7,062 bases of DNA from Bdellovibrionales bacterium. GTDB lineage: Bacteria; Bdellovibrionota_G; JALEGL01; JAGRAY01. Below are positions 5,426-7,062 of the stretch, piece after piece. Under the pieces are notes generated by a model. The model saw only the letters and a list, made by a program, of their open reading frames with translations, was not told the DNA's origin and ran no database searches. Both the position numbers and the translations under genes were made by a program. Where the stretch lies: assembly GCA_020434375.1 (NCBI GenBank), contig JAGRAY010000090.1, forward strand, positions 1 through 7,062, written 5' to 3'. Each line of letters begins with the position of its first letter. Positions within the stretch are counted from its first letter, which is position 1.

Positions 5426-7062
5426 TCAAAATTTTGAAGAAGACTTGTTCTTTCTCAATTTATCCAGCTTCATCTTGGCCTCAATAAAGTTTGGATCAAG
5501 GGTTACAGCGTTTTGAAAGGCACCAAGAGCATTGCGTTCGTCATCAAGTCGTTCAAAACTTATTCCAAGAAGAAAGTGAACCTTGGCATAGCGGGGATGA
5601 GTACGCACTAGCGACAACAATCTGCGATTTGCACGCATGAAAAGCCCGACGTCTAGCTCAAGAAGCGCTAAATTAATAAGATCTAAACTTCCGGTATTGT
5701 TTCCATCTAAACGCTCCACCTCTTTCCGAATTCGTTGTGTAGGGCCTTCTAAGCGAAGCTCAACCTGAAGCTCTTTGATTGAAATGGCGGGATCCGAAGG
5801 CATAATTGCCAAAGACCGACGATATGCATTTAGAGCCAGGTCAAATTCTTTTTCTTTTACGTATGCTGCTCCTAATTCGTTCCAAGCGATTGTAGACTCG
5901 GGATAGACATCAACAACATCCTTCCAGATTCGAGTTGGATACCCATAACGCCAATTTTGCATAGTCGAAATCATCAAAAGCACAACGCCAAACCCGCCCA
6001 TCGCTCCATAGATGATCTTTCGTATTCGATTAGAGGATATTTTTCCCACAATGCTCACTAAGATCATCGAAAGACCTGCATAAGGCAAGTAGGTTCTAAT
6101 GGAGTCCTTAGCAAAGAACAATGGGTAAAAAGACGACGTAGGAAGTAGCCCCAACCAAAACAAAGTTACGCCAAAACAAATTAATGGATCACGACCAAAT
6201 TTTATAATAAGGCTGAATGTGACAGCAAGCAACCCTATCATGGGCAATACACTCTGATGAAGCAAACTGTGTGCAGAAGGATCGTCAATCACAAGAGGGT
6301 TTTGAATAATCCAGTCATAGATATACTGAGGAACCACGCGAGCTGATAAACTAAGATACTCTAAACGGCTCGGTATCGTTCTGGAAAAATAACCTCCGGC
6401 ACCCGAATATTTGGCAAATAGCTCTAGGCGGCACCACATAAATATCAATGAGGTGAAAACAAATATGGAGCAAAGAACAAGACGCTCTTTTAATAACTTC
6501 AATAGTGGCTGCTTGAATTGAAGATGATCTAACAGCATAATGAGTACAGGATAAATAATTGCAGACTCTTTGGTTAGAAGGGCCAAGATAAAAACTACAA
6601 AATGTACGGCACAACTAACAAAACGCTTTTTATTGGGCCTTTTGTTGTACCAAAGATGAAAGAGGCACCCAAGAATCATCCAAAACGTGACTAACAAACT
6701 ACTTCTCTTCCATAACATATTGATGGCTACAGTATGAGAGGGATGTACCGCAAACAAACATGATATGCCAAAGGCTCGCCAATAGTTTCGCTTCACAGAG
6801 CCTTGAGCAAGCACCAATACCAAAAAATAAATAAGCAGCGCATTAAGAGCGTGCAGAAGAATATTTCCCAATCTCAACCACAATACATAATCGGATCCGA
6901 GCTGGGCATTGATCCAATAAGACACAATTAAAATCGGACGATAGCCAGAAAAGAACGAATGGCTATCGACGTAAAAACTTTGAAACGCCTCGATGGGAAA
7001 TGCCCTTTGATGAACCCACATATTTTTTTGAATGACAATGTAGTCGTCATAGTAAATTGGGT
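5426..7062 (-). CDS. TMTC-like GT-C membrane glycosyltransferase with C-terminal TPRs (5' end outside the window)
   Basis: The frame stays open to the window edge, so the true start lies beyond 7062. The first ATG in view (7021) is internal, because the 13 codons before it read PIYYDDYIVIQKN, the D-D motif of the first periplasmic loop that holds the catalytic Asp in GT-C enzymes. Counting from that ATG: YRPI (27-30), then about nine to ten hydrophobic spans through about 351, with AVHPSHTVAIN (91-101), LLTKES (148-153), LPTSSFYP (293-300) and IRTYLPYAG (308-316), all matching the TMTC / bacterial membrane-TPR pattern of HP, KE and R-YLP motifs. The soluble tail has TPR units at about 378-411 and 479-512, with a weaker one at about 444-477. 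The family uses a lipid-linked sugar to glycosylate proteins or envelope polymers; donor and acceptor are unknown here. A 212-base gap separates it from the HD-GYP gene, so it is probably a separate transcription unit. No strong terminator follows its stop. Confidence 0.85.
   Translation of the reverse strand, partial: PIYYDDYIVIQKNMWVHQRAFPIEAFQSFYVDSHSFFSGYRPILIVSYWINAQLGSDYVLWLRLGNILLHALNALLIYFLVLVLAQGSVKRNYWRAFGISCLFAVHPSHTVAINMLWKRSSLLVTFWMILGCLFHLWYNKRPNKKRFVSCAVHFVVFILALLTKESAIIYPVLIMLLDHLQFKQPLLKLLKERLVLCSIFVFTSLIFMWCRLELFAKYSGAGGYFSRTIPSRLEYLSLSARVVPQYIYDWIIQNPLVIDDPSAHSLLHQSVLPMIGLLAVTFSLIIKFGRDPLICFGVTLFWLGLLPTSSFYPLFFAKDSIRTYLPYAGLSMILVSIVGKISSNRIRKIIYGAMGGFGVVLLMISTMQNWRYGYPTRIWKDVVDVYPESTIAWNELGAAYVKEKEFDLALNAYRRSLAIMPSDPAISIKELQVELRLEGPTQRIRKEVERLDGNNTGSLDLINLALLELDVGLFMRANRRLLSLVRTHPRYAKVHFLLGISFERLDDERNALGAFQNAVTLDPNFIEAKMKLDKLRKNKSSSKF

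Noticed and set aside
6351..6614. Minus-strand frame of 87 codons inside the glycosyltransferase gene
   Set aside because: Another frame of the same strand under a well-supported gene, rich in Cys and Ser as expected for shadow reading; no own start signals.

Overview
The window looks like a chromosomal stretch from a Gram-negative bacterium, roughly 40% GC by eye. All seven genes I can support lie on the minus strand, so transcription runs from the high-numbered end to the low-numbered end. The mix of an HD-GYP response regulator, a PilZ protein, a periplasmic lytic transglycosylase and a TMTC-like membrane glycosyltransferase fits a Bdellovibrio-like or other deltaproteobacterial-type lineage. 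That assignment is inference, because no marker gene is present. I see no mobile-element gene, tRNA, rRNA or CRISPR array.

Layout in order of transcription. (1) 7062-5426: the 3' part of a multi-membrane-span GT-C type glycosyltransferase with C-terminal TPR repeats; its start lies outside the window. (2) 5425-5214: a 212-base AT-rich intergenic region holding a good sigma70-type promoter (TTGATA, 17-base spacer, TATAAC) bracketed by a pair of imperfect inverted repeats. (3) 5213-4173: REC + HD-GYP, a predicted c-di-GMP phosphodiesterase. (4) 4172-4102: a short gap with a small hairpin and a weak promoter-like sequence. (5) 4101-3730: a DUF309-like small protein. (6) 3719-2760: a GH103 (MltB-like) lytic murein transglycosylase. 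(7) 2866-2303: a single-span membrane protein resembling DUF4845, whose frame overlaps the transglycosylase by 107 bases. (8) 2283-865: a class III PLP aminotransferase. (9) 865-137: a PilZ-domain protein whose start overlaps the aminotransferase stop (TAATG). (10) 136-1: a gene-free 3' end carrying a 70-base, GC-rich imperfect palindrome that reaches the window edge.

Genes 4101 to 137 are so tightly packed (gaps of 10 and 19 bases, overlaps of 107 and 1) that they probably form one transcript; the HD-GYP gene, 71 bases upstream, may be part of it. The unit would combine a c-di-GMP degrading enzyme, a c-di-GMP receptor-type protein, a peptidoglycan-cleaving enzyme and a membrane-anchored protein. 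A plausible but unproven reading is c-di-GMP-linked cell-envelope remodelling. The aminotransferase has no obvious role in that picture. I do not see a clearly new defence or mobile system. The most unusual points are the long overlap containing an A8 run, the DUF309 protein that lacks the family's His-Glu pair, the inverted repeats around the promoter, and the palindrome at the left edge.
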